Assembly: GCA_902579105.1 (NCBI GenBank)
Contig: CACHFM010000001.1
Span: forward strand, 1-64,000
Direction of reading: 5' to 3'
Source: an uncultured Pelagibacteraceae bacterium
GTDB taxonomy: Bacteria > Pseudomonadota > Alphaproteobacteria > Pelagibacterales > Pelagibacteraceae
DNA length: 64,000 nt
Below the pieces are notes generated by a model, which ran no database searches, had not been told where the DNA came from, and worked only from the letters and a program-made list of their open reading frames with translations. The position numbers and the translations under genes were made by a program. This document shows, piece after piece, positions 1 to 10,739 of the stretch; the stretch's first letter is position 1; every line of letters begins with the position of its first letter.

Positions 1-1
1 A

Positions 2-874
2 TATTTAAAAAGAAACATTGAAGATGGTAAATTTAATCAAGAAATTATAATTTTAAAATTAGATAAAAAAGTTCTTTATAAAGAAAATACAATCCTTCAG
101 AGTCTTTATAGATCTGCAATAAATCAAGATATACCTGTTAATACTATAGTTGAATTTGCTAGAATTTATGGTTTTCAAGTTGATTTTCAAAGAGATATTA
201 GAAAACAAGATAAATTTCAAATAATGTATGAAGTATTTTTAGATGAAAATAAAAAAATAATTGAATCTGGAGAAATTCTTTTTGCAAACCTTAAACTTAG
301 TGGTCAAGATAACTCTTTATATTATTTTGATGAAGAAGGAAGTGAGGGTCATTATGATAAAAATGGAAAAAGCGTACAAAAAGCATTAATGAAAACTCCA
401 ATCAATGGTGCAAGACTTTCTTCATCTTTTGGGATGAGAATGCATCCTATAGATGGATTTAACAAAATGCACAGGGGTACTGATTTTGCTGCACCAAAAG
501 GAACTCCTATAATGGCATCTGGTAATGGAATAATTAAAAAAGCTGGTTGGTGTGGTGGTGGTGGAAATTGTATTAAAATTAAACATAACTCAACTTATGA
601 AACAGTTTATGCTCACATGTCAAAATTTGCAAAAGGAATTAAAAAAGGTGTAAGAGTTAAACAAGGACAAACAATTGGGTATGTTGGTTCGACTGGAAAA
701 TCAACCGGTCCTCATCTACATTATGAAGTAATTATTAATGGAAAAAAAGTTAATTCACAAACATTAAAACTTCCATCGGGCAAAATTTTAAAAGGTGAAA
801 AAAGAAAAATTTTTGAAACAAATAAAATTAAATTAGATGTACTTAAATCTGAAAAAATTATTGGTTTAAATTAG
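2..874 (+). CDS. M23 family zinc metallopeptidase (3' part)
   Basis: The reading frame is open from base 2, so the gene begins before the window; an internal Met at 224 is probably not the start. About 290 residues are visible. The C-terminal half is a LytM/peptidase M23 domain with the two zinc-ligand motifs HRGTD (about nt 470-485) and HLH (about nt 713-721). These enzymes cut peptidoglycan cross-links in the periplasm (MepM-like) or act as catalytic division factors. The upstream part fits the conserved N-terminal region of MepM-type proteins. The stop overlaps the stop of the converging DUF4167 gene by 4 bp. Family is confident; the exact substrate is not. Confidence 0.9.
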   Translation, partial: YLKRNIEDGKFNQEIIILKLDKKVLYKENTILQSLYRSAINQDIPVNTIVEFARIYGFQVDFQRDIRKQDKFQIMYEVFLDENKKIIESGEILFANLKLSGQDNSLYYFDEEGSEGHYDKNGKSVQKALMKTPINGARLSSSFGMRMHPIDGFNKMHRGTDFAAPKGTPIMASGNGIIKKAGWCGGGGNCIKIKHNSTYETVYAHMSKFAKGIKKGVRVKQGQTIGYVGSTGKSTGPHLHYEVIINGKKVNSQTLKLPSGKILKGEKRKIFETNKIKLDVLKSEKIIGLN

Positions 875-1317
875 TTTGCTTCTGTAAGAACTTTGTCTCC
901 GTTCTTAATTTCTTTTATATCTTCAGTTTTATTGGGTGTTCTTTCTGCGACGTCACTTTTAGAATTAGTAGGTGCTGTCAATGATGATCTTACTTCAACG
1001 ACTTTATTTTCATTATTTTTTGCTTTTCTTAAATTCTCTTGTTCATTTAAAATCCTCATAAAATGATCAGCATACTGCAGATAATTTTCTGATAAAATTT
1101 TATCTCCATTTGAAGAAGCTTCTCTTGCTAAATCATTGTATTTTTCTATTAATTTTGAAGCATTATGATTATTTCTACCTGGACCTTTTCTTTTAAAATT
1201 TTCATTATTTGAATAATTAGATATAAATTTAGATCTATCAACGTTAGATTTAAAATTTCTATCGTTTCTTCTAAAATTATTTCTTCTTACGTTATTATTA
1301 TTTCTAAATGTTACCAT
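871..1317 (-). CDS. DUF4167 domain protein
   Basis: A 148-residue protein with an Asn/Arg-rich, highly basic N-terminus followed by a segment (about residues 50-95) containing KLIEKYNDLAREA and ENYLQYADHFMRIL, the recognisable core of the alphaproteobacterial DUF4167 family. The low-complexity basic head suggests nucleic-acid binding, but that is inference; no function is established. It starts 12 bp downstream of the prmC stop, so it is probably the last gene of the lysC-ispG-prfA-prmC run on this strand. The rest of the C-terminus is low in recognisable features. Confidence 0.85.
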   Translation of the reverse strand: MVTFRNNNNVRRNNFRRNDRNFKSNVDRSKFISNYSNNENFKRKGPGRNNHNASKLIEKYNDLAREASSNGDKILSENYLQYADHFMRILNEQENLRKAKNNENKVVEVRSSLTAPTNSKSDVAERTPNKTEDIKEIKNGDKVLTEAN

Positions 1318-1329
1318 AAATTAAATTAA

Positions 1330-2172
1330 TTATATTTTTGTACTAACAATGCATCTATCATTCTTTGCAAGATCTTTTAAAACATTATTTATATAAAAAC
1401 CTTTTTTTTTTAATAAATTAGATACTTTAATTTTTTGATCAAATCCAATCTCTAAAATAAATTTACCATTTTTTTTAATCAGTTCAGACGATTTTCTTAT
1501 TACTTTTCTGATTTCTGACAACCCATCTAGTCCTCCATTCAGTGCTAATTTGGGTTCAAAGTTAATAACATCTTTTTCCAAATATTTTAAATCGTTTTGA
1601 TTAATATAAGGAGGATTTGAAACAATCAAATCATATTTGCCTTGAGCAAATTTGTCAACATCAGATTTATAAAATCTTACTCTTTTATCTACTTTAAGTT
1701 TTTTTGCATTTATTTTACATATATTTAAACAGTTTTTGCTTACATCTATTCCAGTACCATAAAAATTTTTCCTCTCTTTTAAAACTGATAAAAGGATACA
1801 TCCAGAACCAACCCCAACATCTAAAATATTCATTGGATTATGATAATTAGTTATTTTTAATATTTGTTCTATTAATAATTCTGTATCTGGTCTTGGTATT
1901 AAAGTATCTCTTGTTACAAAGAATTCAGACTTCCAAAAATATTTTTTATTTATTAAATACGCAATTGGTTTTCTAGTAGAACGTTCTTTTATTAATCTTT
2001 GAAAATATTGTAAACTTTCTTTTTTTAAATTTTTATTATCGTTTAATATAATATATTTTCTATCTTCACCAATTGCTTTGGCCATTAAAATTTCAGTATC
2101 AAGCTTTGCAGTTTTAATGTGTTTAGACTTTAATATATTCACTCCTTCTACAATTGCTGATTCAATATTCAT
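1330..2172 (-). CDS. prmC: Release factor glutamine methyltransferase
   Basis: PrmC (HemK) methylates the glutamine of the GGQ motif of release factors 1 and 2, using S-adenosylmethionine, in the cytoplasm. The 280-residue protein has the family layout: a helical N-terminal substrate-binding domain, the SAM-binding motif DVGVGSGC (residues 118-125) and the catalytic NPPY tetrapeptide at 186-189. Its ATG at 2172 immediately follows the prfA stop (2173), so enzyme and substrate are probably co-transcribed and translationally coupled, the usual arrangement in many bacteria. Confidence 0.97.
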   Translation of the reverse strand: MNIESAIVEGVNILKSKHIKTAKLDTEILMAKAIGEDRKYIILNDNKNLKKESLQYFQRLIKERSTRKPIAYLINKKYFWKSEFFVTRDTLIPRPDTELLIEQILKITNYHNPMNILDVGVGSGCILLSVLKERKNFYGTGIDVSKNCLNICKINAKKLKVDKRVRFYKSDVDKFAQGKYDLIVSNPPYINQNDLKYLEKDVINFEPKLALNGGLDGLSEIRKVIRKSSELIKKNGKFILEIGFDQKIKVSNLLKKKGFYINNVLKDLAKNDRCIVSTKI

Positions 2173-3246
2173 TTATTTTAAATTAACTAAACTTTCTTCT
2201 TGCGCCTGTAACGTTAAAGCTTCAATCATTTCATCAAATGCCTCGCCCTCTAAAAATTCTTGTAATCTATGAAGAGTTAAATTTATTCTATGATCTGTTA
2301 CTCTTCCTTGTGGAAAATTATAAGTTCTAATTCTTTCTGATCGATCTCCAGTACCAATTTTGGTTTTCCTATCTTTAGATCTTTCTTGATCAATTCTGGA
2401 TCTCTCTAATTCATATAGTCTAGCTCTTAAAATTTTCATACCTTTTGCTTTATTTTTATGTTGAGATTTTTCATCCTGCTGAGAAACAGATAAACCTGTT
2501 GGAATATGAGTTATCCTTACTGCACTATCTGTTGTATTTACAGATTGTCCACCTGGACCTCCTGCTCTAAAAACATCGATTCTTAAATCTGAGTCATTTA
2601 TTTTAAGATCTACTTCTTCGGCTTCAGGTAGAACAGCAACTGTTGCGGCTGACGTATGAACCCTTCCTTGTGTCTCTGTATCTGGTACTCTTTGAACTCT
2701 ATGAACTCCACTTTCGTATTTTAATGTAGAATAAATATTTGTTCCTTTTATTGATGCTATTACTTCTTTTAAACCTCCCGCATCACTTCTAGAAATAGAT
2801 ATCAATTCAAGTAACCATTTTTTTTTATGACTAACTTTCTCATACATCTTAAAAAGGTCAGATGCAAATAAACTTGCTTCCAATCCCCCTGTTCCTGCTC
2901 TTATTTCTATAATTGCATTTTTTTTATCTGCCTCGTCCTTTGGAAGTAAAAATAATTTTAATTTCTTTTCATTAATTTCGTGCTGTGATTGTAATTCTTT
3001 CAATTCTAATTCTGCCATCTTTTTAAGCTCATCATCCACAGAGTCATCATCTAAAATTTTATCTAATTCTTTTTTATCATTTTCAAACGAAATATATTTT
3101 TTTGCATATTCTATTATCTCATTTACATCTGAATATTCTTTTGATTTTTCTGCAAATAGTTTTTTATCTATCTCACCAGAAGATAAATCTTTTTCTAAAT
3201 TAGAATGCTTTAGTATAAGTTCTTCGACTGTTTTTGTAGGTATCAT
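2173..3246 (-). CDS. prfA: Peptide chain release factor 1
   Basis: RF1 recognises UAA and UAG stop codons in the ribosomal A site and triggers peptide release. The 357-residue length is normal. The universal GGQ is at residues 232-234, and the codon-reading PxT tripeptide reads PDT at 188-190. Residues around the GGQ ([11 protein letters not shown]) are conserved. The start ATG overlaps the last base of ispG's stop codon. UGA is also a stop in this genome (pyrF ends in TGA), so an RF2 must be encoded elsewhere. Confidence 0.98.
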   Translation of the reverse strand: MIPTKTVEELILKHSNLEKDLSSGEIDKKLFAEKSKEYSDVNEIIEYAKKYISFENDKKELDKILDDDSVDDELKKMAELELKELQSQHEINEKKLKLFLLPKDEADKKNAIIEIRAGTGGLEASLFASDLFKMYEKVSHKKKWLLELISISRSDAGGLKEVIASIKGTNIYSTLKYESGVHRVQRVPDTETQGRVHTSAATVAVLPEAEEVDLKINDSDLRIDVFRAGGPGGQSVNTTDSAVRITHIPTGLSVSQQDEKSQHKNKAKGMKILRARLYELERSRIDQERSKDRKTKIGTGDRSERIRTYNFPQGRVTDHRINLTLHRLQEFLEGEAFDEMIEALTLQAQEESLVNLK

Positions 3247-4346
3247 TAAAATTTATCACCTAACTCAGCTGCTTTTTTTTCTACCTGTTTTACTACTTCC
3301 TTTACAATATCTTCAGTTATTACTTTTTCTGACTGAATACCAGAAAGATACAACATATTATTACCTTTCCCTCCTCCAGTAATTCCTATATCTGTCATAG
3401 CAGCTTCGCCAGGACCATTAACAACACAACCAATTATAGATAATGTTATTGGTGTTTTTATATGAGAGAGTTTTTCTTCTAATATTTTAACTGTATCTAT
3501 CACTTGAAATGCCTGTCTTGCGCATGAAGGACAAGATATAATTTTTACTCCCCTATTTCTTAAATTTAAGGATTTTAATATTTCATTTCCTATTTTTACC
3601 TCTTTAGAGGGATCATCTGACAAAGAAATTCTTATCGTATCTCCAATTCCGTCCATCAAAAGTGATCCAAGTCCTATAGATGATTTAATGCTTCCAGAAA
3701 CAAAACTTCCTGCTTCTGTAATTCCAAGATGCAGTGGATAATCACATACTTTAGATAACTGTCTATAAGCAGCAATTGAAAGAAAGACATCCGATGACTT
3801 TACACTTATCTTAAAATTAAAAAAATCTTGATCTTCTAAAATCTTAATATTTCTCAAAGCACTTTCCACTAAAGCTTCAGGGCAAGGCTCTTTAAACTTT
3901 TCTAAAATATCTCTTTCTAATGATCCAGCATTTACTCCTATTCTAACTGAACAATCATTATTTTTTGCTGCACGAAGAACTTCATGAACTTTTGATTCAT
4001 CTCCAATATTTCCAGGGTTTATTCGTAAACATTTTGCACCATTTTCTGCAGCTTCAATTGCTCTTTTATAATGAAAATGTATATCTGCTACTATCGGTAT
4101 AGACACATGTTTTGTTATTTCTTTAAGTGCAACAGTTGAGTCTTTATCTGGACATGAAACTCTAACTATATCAGCTCCTTCCTCAGTGATATTATTTATC
4201 TGCTTAATTGTCGCTTTAACATCGGTAGTTAAAGTATTTGTCATAGATTGAACTGATATTGGATTATCTCCTCCAATTTTTACATTACCAACATTTATAA
4301 CTTTTGTTTTTCTTCTCTTAATATCTCTAAATGGTCTTATGCTCAT
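3246..4346 (-). CDS. ispG: 4-hydroxy-3-methylbut-2-enyl diphosphate synthase (flavodoxin)
   Basis: IspG (GcpE) reduces methylerythritol cyclodiphosphate to HMBPP in the non-mevalonate isoprenoid pathway using a 4Fe-4S cluster. All cluster ligands are visible: Cys272 and Cys275 in SCPSC, Cys307 in GCVVNGPGE, and the fourth ligand Glu314. The N-terminal TIM-barrel part begins with [16 protein letters not shown], typical of the family, and the 366 residues match the short bacterial form. It lies 4 bp downstream of lysC and overlaps prfA by one base. Confidence 0.97.
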   Translation of the reverse strand: MSIRPFRDIKRRKTKVINVGNVKIGGDNPISVQSMTNTLTTDVKATIKQINNITEEGADIVRVSCPDKDSTVALKEITKHVSIPIVADIHFHYKRAIEAAENGAKCLRINPGNIGDESKVHEVLRAAKNNDCSVRIGVNAGSLERDILEKFKEPCPEALVESALRNIKILEDQDFFNFKISVKSSDVFLSIAAYRQLSKVCDYPLHLGITEAGSFVSGSIKSSIGLGSLLMDGIGDTIRISLSDDPSKEVKIGNEILKSLNLRNRGVKIISCPSCARQAFQVIDTVKILEEKLSHIKTPITLSIIGCVVNGPGEAAMTDIGITGGGKGNNMLYLSGIQSEKVITEDIVKEVVKQVEKKAAELGDKF

Positions 4347-4350
4347 TGAA

Positions 4351-5562
4351 TCAATCTAAATTAAATTCTTTATGCAAAACTGATATTGCTTTTTTTACAT
4401 GCTTAGTAGAAATCAAAACAGATATTTTAATTTCTGATGTTGAAATTACCAGAATATTAATTTTTTTTGAAGCTAAAGCCTGAAACATTCTATAAGTGAT
4501 TCCTGGTGCAGTTATCATTCCAACCCCAATAATAGAAACTTTTGAAACATCTTTATCAAAAGATAATTTTTTAAAAGATATTTTTTTATTTTGTTTGATT
4601 AATTTCTCTGTTTTTTGTAAATCATCGGATTTAATTGTAAATGTCAGATCAGTTTCTTTTCCATTTAAAGAAATATTTTGAACAACCATATCAACATTAA
4701 TTAAATTTTTAGATAGTGGTTTAAAAATAGAAGCTGCTACTCCAGGTCTATCTTTAACTCCAACTATTGTAATCTTTGCGTCATTTTTTGTTGAAGAAAT
4801 ACCAGTAATAATTTGATCACTAAAAGCTTTTTTAGATCCGGTTATTAAAGTTCCAGATTTTAAAATAAAAGAAGATTTAACGTTTATATCTATATTATTT
4901 AATTTGGCATCTTGAACAGATGTTGGTTGCATTACTTTTGATCCTAAAGATGCCATCTCTAACATTTCATCATAAAAAATTTTTTCAATTTTTTTTGCTT
5001 TTTTATAGTTTCTTGGATCTGTTGTATAAACCCCTTCAACATCAGTATAAATTATACATTCATCTGCTTTAATAAATTTTGCTAGCATTATTGCTGTAGC
5101 ATCTGATCCACTTCTTCCAATAGTTGTTAACCTAAATTTATTATTAACTCCTTGAAAGCCTGTAATAATAGGAATGCCTCCATTTTTTAAATAATCTTTT
5201 AAATTCTTAACAATAACTCTTTTAATTCTTCCACTTGAGTATGGTCCTTCAGTGATTATAGGTATTTGCCATGACTGCCAAGATCTAGACTTAAAACCAA
5301 TATGATTAAGCCTTCCCGCAATTAAGGCACATGAAACTTGTTCGCCGGTAGATAGTAGTGCGTCATATTCAGCTTTTTCAAAATTATTACTAATTAATTT
5401 AGATTTATTAATAAGATCATTTGTAACTCCACTCATTGCTGAAGAAATGACTACTACTTTATTTTTTTTCTTTTTATAAGATGCAATAATTTTGCAAACT
5501 TTTTTAATTCTATCGATACTTCCTACAGAAGTTCCACCAAATTTTAGTACAACAGTTTTCAT
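4351..5562 (-). CDS. lysC: Aspartate kinase
   Basis: Aspartokinase phosphorylates aspartate, the first step towards lysine/DAP, threonine and methionine. The 403-residue protein starts with KFGGTSVGS (residues 7-15), the nucleotide-binding motif of the family, and contains the [12 protein letters not shown] segment. Two ACT domains follow from about residue 265, consistent with feedback control by end-product amino acids. It is a monofunctional enzyme. The start is 76 bp from the divergent ubiG start, so both promoters must share that gap. Confidence 0.97.
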   Translation of the reverse strand: MKTVVLKFGGTSVGSIDRIKKVCKIIASYKKKKNKVVVISSAMSGVTNDLINKSKLISNNFEKAEYDALLSTGEQVSCALIAGRLNHIGFKSRSWQSWQIPIITEGPYSSGRIKRVIVKNLKDYLKNGGIPIITGFQGVNNKFRLTTIGRSGSDATAIMLAKFIKADECIIYTDVEGVYTTDPRNYKKAKKIEKIFYDEMLEMASLGSKVMQPTSVQDAKLNNIDINVKSSFILKSGTLITGSKKAFSDQIITGISSTKNDAKITIVGVKDRPGVAASIFKPLSKNLINVDMVVQNISLNGKETDLTFTIKSDDLQKTEKLIKQNKKISFKKLSFDKDVSKVSIIGVGMITAPGITYRMFQALASKKINILVISTSEIKISVLISTKHVKKAISVLHKEFNLD

Positions 5563-5638
5563 TGCTCAGATTTATTGTTATATTTAATTAATATTTTATA
5601 AAATACATCTTAATTGTTATGTCAACTATTTATCTACC

Positions 5639-6361
5639 ATGAACAGTGTAAATAAAAAAGAAATAGAAAAATTTTCAAAAATGGCCACTGAATGGTGGGA
5701 TCCAAACGGAAAATTTAAACCACTTCATAAATTTAATCCTATAAGAATAAAATATATCAAAGAAAATATAATTCATAATTTTAAATTAAATAATAAGACA
5801 AAACCTTTAAGAGGAGTAAATATTTTAGATATTGGATGTGGAGGTGGTTTACTCTCAGAACCTATGCAAAGATTAGGAGCTAATGTTACCGGAATAGATG
5901 CTTCAATTAATAATATTAAAATTGCAAAAATACATGCAAAAAAAAGTGGTCTTAATATTAGGTATTTTTGTTCATCTCCTGAAAAATTTAAAGTTAATAA
6001 AAAATTTGATGTAATCTTAAACATGGAGATAGTTGAACATGTTGATGATATTCAATTTTTTTTAAAATGTTGTTCAAAACTACTTAAAAAAAATGGGATA
6101 ATGTTTATTGCAACAATTAATAAAACATTAAAATCTTATATATTTGCGATTATTGGAGCAGAATATGTTTTAAGATGGCTACCCATCGGAACACATGAAT
6201 GGGAAAAATTTGTAAAACCTGAAGATCTTAAAAGTATTCTAAAAAGTAATAATTTATTTTTAAATAAATTAGACGGAATGCATTTTAATTTAATCAAAGA
6301 TGAGTGGAATATCTCTAAAGATACTTCAGTAAATTACATTGCAAAATTTTTAAAAAATTAA
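5639..6361 (+). CDS. ubiG: Ubiquinone biosynthesis O-methyltransferase
   Basis: UbiG carries out both O-methylations of the ubiquinone head group using SAM. The 240-residue protein opens with the UbiG hallmark FSKMATEWWDPNGKFKPLH, has the SAM-binding motif DIGCGGG, and contains the helical insertion region (YVLRWLPIGTHEWEKFVKP) that helps membrane association in this family. It is transcribed divergently from lysC, and its 3' end overlaps the converging DUF1178 gene by 4 bp. Confidence 0.96.
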   Translation: MNSVNKKEIEKFSKMATEWWDPNGKFKPLHKFNPIRIKYIKENIIHNFKLNNKTKPLRGVNILDIGCGGGLLSEPMQRLGANVTGIDASINNIKIAKIHAKKSGLNIRYFCSSPEKFKVNKKFDVILNMEIVEHVDDIQFFLKCCSKLLKKNGIMFIATINKTLKSYIFAIIGAEYVLRWLPIGTHEWEKFVKPEDLKSILKSNNLFLNKLDGMHFNLIKDEWNISKDTSVNYIAKFLKN

Positions 6362-6786
6362 TTATCTTTATCCTCTATCCAAGGTATCATTTGAGTGTCA
6401 ATACCTTCTTCTCGTAATTCTTTTAGATCTTTTTTAGAAGCACTTCCATAAATGCCTTTTTTTTTCTTTTTAGCATTATAATGAATAGATCTTGCTTCAT
6501 AAGCAAAATTTTCACCAACATATTTAAAATTATCTTTAATAAATTTCTGATAATTTTTAATAGTTTTTTTAATAGTATTGTATTTCAATATATCTAAACT
6601 GTCTTTAGAATTTTTGTTGCTATTAATCAATTTTGGAGCCATTAAAGTTTTTTCAACTTGATGTGAATTACAATTATGACAAACTAAAAAATTCTTTTTT
6701 TTTAATTTTTCGTACTCTTTAGACGATGCAAACCAACTATCAAAAGTTGTTTCACAATCGTTACATACTAACTTGTATTTAATCAT
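6358..6786 (-). CDS. DUF1178 family zinc-ribbon-like protein
   Basis: The 142-residue protein carries two Cys pairs, CNDC near residues 8-11 and CHNC near 36-39, around the family motif DSWFASS, and the downstream hallmark KTLMAPKL. This is the DUF1178 signature, common in alpha- and betaproteobacteria. The Cys pairs suggest a zinc ribbon. The biochemical role is unknown. It sits between ubiG (converging) and argJ (same strand, 39 bp upstream) and could be part of the argJ transcript. Confidence 0.9.
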   Translation of the reverse strand: MIKYKLVCNDCETTFDSWFASSKEYEKLKKKNFLVCHNCNSHQVEKTLMAPKLINSNKNSKDSLDILKYNTIKKTIKNYQKFIKDNFKYVGENFAYEARSIHYNAKKKKKGIYGSASKKDLKELREEGIDTQMIPWIEDKDN

Positions 6787-6825
6787 ATTATTTAGTTAAT
6801 AATTTAAATAAAATTATCAATATAC

Positions 6826-8127
6826 TTAACTTCTATAATCTGCATTAATTTTAATATATTCTTTTGTAAGATCCATTGTATATGCTGTAAAATTTCTTGA
6901 TCCAGTTGAGATTTCAATATCAAAATCAATATTTTCATTTTTCATATAATTTGCAGTTTCTCTTTCATCATAACTTTGATGTAAGATACCATTCTCTAAT
7001 ATTTTTAATTTCCCAAACTTAATAGATAGTTTTTTTAAATTAATTTCACATCCAGCTTTACCAATTGCCATTACTATTCTTCCCCAATTAGGATCTTCGC
7101 CTGCGACAGCAGTTTTTACTAAAGGCGAATTAGCTATTGAAAAAGCAATTTTTTTTGCATCAGTTTCGGTTTTGCATTTTTTAACATTTATAGTGATAAA
7201 TTTAGAAGATCCTTCACCATCAGATACAACTCTTTTTGCCAAATTTAATAAAACTTTGTTTAAAGCATTATCAAAACTTGAAATCTTTTTGTCATTTAAG
7301 CTTTTAACTGTAGAATTTTTAACTTTACTTGTTGCAAAAATAGTAATCATATCATTAGTGCTTGTATCTCCATCACATGTAATTGCATTAAAGGTAGTAG
7401 CAATATTTTTGTTCAATAGTTTTTTTAAAATATCATTAGATAAAGTAGCGTCTGTAAAAATATATGCCAGTGTAGTAGCCATATTTGGATGAATCATACC
7501 AGCTCCTTTTGCAATTCCATAAATTTTAATTTTTTCATTTCCAATCTTACATTCCTCCATTGATAATTTAGGCTTTGTATCTGTAGTCATAATTCCAAGA
7601 GCAGCTTTCATCCAAATGAATTTATTTTGAGTATATCGAATTTTATTAATCAAATCAGGAATTTTACTAGCTATTTTATCATATGGAAATAATTCTCCTA
7701 TTGTTCCAGTACAACCAAACATAATTTCTTTTGGTTCAATTTTTCTAAATGTAGTTTCATCTTCATTTTGTTTTTCAGTTAATTTTTTTGAAACTATATC
7801 AGCTATTTTTTTTAAACTTTCATAACCCTGCTTACCAGTAAAAGCATTAGCATTCCTTGTATTAACTATGAGTGAATATATTTTTTTATTATTTTGTTTT
7901 AGGTTCCATTTTATATTTTCAGACAAAATTTTTGACTGAGTATAAACAGAAGCATAATTTGCCCCATCTCTAAAATAAAACATTGATAAATCATCTCTAT
8001 TATCTTTATATAAATTTGCACTTACAACAGAAATAGAAAGTCCATCAATATGGTCCAAGTCTTGATAATCAATCATTTTGGCATTTTTTGATTTAGAAGA
8101 TAAAAAATTTGTTATATTAATTCCCAT
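6826..8127 (-). CDS. argJ: Bifunctional glutamate N-acetyltransferase / amino-acid acetyltransferase
   Basis: ArgJ moves acetyl groups from N-acetylornithine to glutamate, recycling the acetyl group in arginine synthesis; many forms also make N-acetylglutamate from acetyl-CoA. The protein has 433 residues. The self-cleavage site lies in MIHPNMATTLAY, where Thr218 would become the N-terminal nucleophile of the beta chain, and the oxyanion motif GCTGTIGE is at about 138-145. The common ATM at the cleavage site reads ATT here. Together with argB, argD and argF in this window it accounts for most of the ornithine/arginine branch. Confidence 0.96.
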   Translation of the reverse strand: MGINITNFLSSKSKNAKMIDYQDLDHIDGLSISVVSANLYKDNRDDLSMFYFRDGANYASVYTQSKILSENIKWNLKQNNKKIYSLIVNTRNANAFTGKQGYESLKKIADIVSKKLTEKQNEDETTFRKIEPKEIMFGCTGTIGELFPYDKIASKIPDLINKIRYTQNKFIWMKAALGIMTTDTKPKLSMEECKIGNEKIKIYGIAKGAGMIHPNMATTLAYIFTDATLSNDILKKLLNKNIATTFNAITCDGDTSTNDMITIFATSKVKNSTVKSLNDKKISSFDNALNKVLLNLAKRVVSDGEGSSKFITINVKKCKTETDAKKIAFSIANSPLVKTAVAGEDPNWGRIVMAIGKAGCEINLKKLSIKFGKLKILENGILHQSYDERETANYMKNENIDFDIEISTGSRNFTAYTMDLTKEYIKINADYRS

Positions 8128-8192
8128 AATCTTTAAAATATTTATTTAATACTTATATTAAACAATATAATTAAAGAATAAATCAAATAGTA

Positions 8193-10736
8193 ATGTTTAA
8201 TCCATTAAATTTAATTTCAAAATTTATTAAATCTAGCAATCAAAAAGAGCTTGATAGAATTGGAAAAATTGTTGAAAAAATAAATTTATTAGAAAAAGAG
8301 TTTCAAAATTTTAAAGATTTAGATTTTCCAAAAAAAACACAGGAATACAAAGAAAAAATTAAACAAGGAAAAACATTAGATGAACTTTTGCCGGAAGCAT
8401 TCTCTCTAGTTAGAGAAGCATCTAAAAGAGTACGAAATGAAAGACATTTCGATGTTCAATTAATTGGAGGTGTTGTTCTTCATGAAGGTAAAATTGCTGA
8501 AATGAGAACTGGTGAAGGTAAAACTTTAACTATCGCCCTTGCAGCATATTTAAATGCTTTAACTGAAAAAGGTGTTCACATAGTAACTGTTAATGATTAT
8601 TTGGCAAAGAGAGACTCCTTAGAAATGGGAGAAATATATAACTTTCTAGGTTTAACTTCAGGATACATTAATAACAATCAAAATGATGAAGAGCGTAAAA
8701 AAAATTATAATTGTGACATAACCTATGCAACCAATAGTGAATTGGGATTTGATTATTTAAGAGATAATATGAAATTTTCTGAAATAGAAATGGTACAAAG
8801 AGAACATTCTTTTTCAATAGTTGATGAAATAGACTCTTGTTTAATTGATGAAGCAAGAACACCATTAATAATTTCTGGATCAGCAGAAGATAAAACTTAT
8901 CAATATATTGCTATAGATAAATTAATTAAACTACTTAATAATAAAGATTATGAGATTGATGAAAAAGATAAAAGTATTCTTTTAACTAATGATGGTATTA
9001 ATAATGTTGAAAAACTTTTTTCTAATGCTGGTATATTAAAAAATAATAATTTTTATGATCCTGAAAATTTAGGTCTAGTACATCATGTAAATCAAGCATT
9101 ACGCGCACATCATCTATTTGAAAAAGGTAGAGATTATATTGTAAAAGATGGAAATCTAAAAATTATCGACGAATTAACAGGTAGAATATTAGAAGGTAGA
9201 AGATTTGGTGATGGATTACATCAAGCATTGGAGGCAAAAGAACAAATTAATATTCAAGCAGAAAATCAAACTTTAGCTTCAATAACTTATCAAAATTATT
9301 TTAAGCTTTATAAAAAAATATCTGGTTGTACTGGTACAGCAGCAACTGAATCAGAAGAATTTTTTGAAATTTATAATTTACAAGTTGTAATAATTCCAAC
9401 AAACAAAAAAATGATCAGAAAAGATTATAATGATCAAATATTTAGAACAGAAAATGAAAAAAATGATGCAATTATAAATAAAATAATTGAATGCAATAAA
9501 TTAGGACAACCAATTTTGATTTTTACATCAAGCATAAATAAGTCTGAAATTTATGCAAATTTACTAGATAAGAAAGGTATTAAGCATGTTGTATTAAATG
9601 CAAAAAATCATGCAAATGAAGCAGAGATAATCGCAAATGCTGGTAAAGAAAAATCAGTAATTATTACAACAAGTATTTCTGGAAGGGGTGTAGATATTCA
9701 GCTAGGAGGTAAAAAAGGATCTGCTCCAGAAGAAAAACTAAAAATCGATAAAGATAAAATTAAATCTTTAGGTGGTTTATTTGTTGTTGGAACTGAAAGA
9801 ATGGAGTCTCGTAGGGTAGACAATCAAGCAAGAGGAAGATCTGGTAGACAGGGTGATGAAGGCAGCTCAATATTTTATGTAAGCCTTGAGGATGATTTAA
9901 TGAGAATTTTTGGATCTGAGTCTATGAACAATATGTTGGAAAAACTAGGACTTAAAGATGGAGAAAGTATTGATCATCCTTGGATAAATAAAGCATTAGA
10001 AAGAGCACAGCAAAAAGTTGAAGCAAGAAATTTTGATATTAGAAAAACCCTAATTAAATTTGATAATGTTCTTAATGACCAAAGACATGTCGTTTTTTCT
10101 CAAAGAAAAAATGCAATGAATAGTAAAAATATTTTTGAATATTCAGATGAATTTTTAAAAGAAATAATGGAAGACATTATAAAATTAAAAATCCAAAAGT
10201 TATCAAACCCAAAAAGTATTGAATTTGATAATCGACTTAAGCAAATTGTAGGAAAAAGTTTTAAGGAAAATGAAATAGAAGAATTAATTTCAGCAAAAGA
10301 TATGGAATTAAAAGAAAAAATTATTGAGAAATTTACTGAGTCAAGAAATGAAAGGATAAAACTTCTTGGAGAAGATCATGCAAAAGAAATAGAAAAAAGA
10401 ATATTTCTTCAATCGATTGATTTAAATTGGAAATCCCACATACAATATTTAGAACAACTTAGACAAGTAATTGGTCTAAGATCTTATGGGCAAAGAGACC
10501 CATTAATTGAATATAAAAAAGAAGCTTTTGATTTATTTGCTAATCTTTTAGAAAAGTTAAAATTAGATTATGTAACAATTCTAATGAATTTAAAAGTTGT
10601 TATGGAAAAAACTCAAGAAAAAAATAATAATCCAGAAATAATAAATTCAAAACCTAGAAATAAAAAAATTGGAAGAAATGAACCATGTTTTTGTGGTTCA
10701 GGAAAAAAATTCAAACACTGTCACGGTGCTTTATAA
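8193..10736 (+). CDS. secA: Preprotein translocase ATPase SecA
   Basis: SecA is the motor that drives unfolded preproteins through SecYEG. The 847-residue protein has the DEAD-motor Walker A RTGEGKT at residues 105-111, the Walker B-like VDEIDSCLIDEARTPLIISG stretch, the second nucleotide-binding fold with GRGVDIQLGG and QARGRSGRQGD, and a C-terminal SEC-C zinc site with Cys832, Cys834, Cys843 and His844. The length is slightly below that of E. coli SecA. It is transcribed divergently from argJ across 65 bp and ends 3 bp before the converging accA stop. Confidence 0.98.
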   Translation: MFNPLNLISKFIKSSNQKELDRIGKIVEKINLLEKEFQNFKDLDFPKKTQEYKEKIKQGKTLDELLPEAFSLVREASKRVRNERHFDVQLIGGVVLHEGKIAEMRTGEGKTLTIALAAYLNALTEKGVHIVTVNDYLAKRDSLEMGEIYNFLGLTSGYINNNQNDEERKKNYNCDITYATNSELGFDYLRDNMKFSEIEMVQREHSFSIVDEIDSCLIDEARTPLIISGSAEDKTYQYIAIDKLIKLLNNKDYEIDEKDKSILLTNDGINNVEKLFSNAGILKNNNFYDPENLGLVHHVNQALRAHHLFEKGRDYIVKDGNLKIIDELTGRILEGRRFGDGLHQALEAKEQINIQAENQTLASITYQNYFKLYKKISGCTGTAATESEEFFEIYNLQVVIIPTNKKMIRKDYNDQIFRTENEKNDAIINKIIECNKLGQPILIFTSSINKSEIYANLLDKKGIKHVVLNAKNHANEAEIIANAGKEKSVIITTSISGRGVDIQLGGKKGSAPEEKLKIDKDKIKSLGGLFVVGTERMESRRVDNQARGRSGRQGDEGSSIFYVSLEDDLMRIFGSESMNNMLEKLGLKDGESIDHPWINKALERAQQKVEARNFDIRKTLIKFDNVLNDQRHVVFSQRKNAMNSKNIFEYSDEFLKEIMEDIIKLKIQKLSNPKSIEFDNRLKQIVGKSFKENEIEELISAKDMELKEKIIEKFTESRNERIKLLGEDHAKEIEKRIFLQSIDLNWKSHIQYLEQLRQVIGLRSYGQRDPLIEYKKEAFDLFANLLEKLKLDYVTILMNLKVVMEKTQEKNNNPEIINSKPRNKKIGRNEPCFCGSGKKFKHCHGAL

Positions 10737-10739
10737 GCA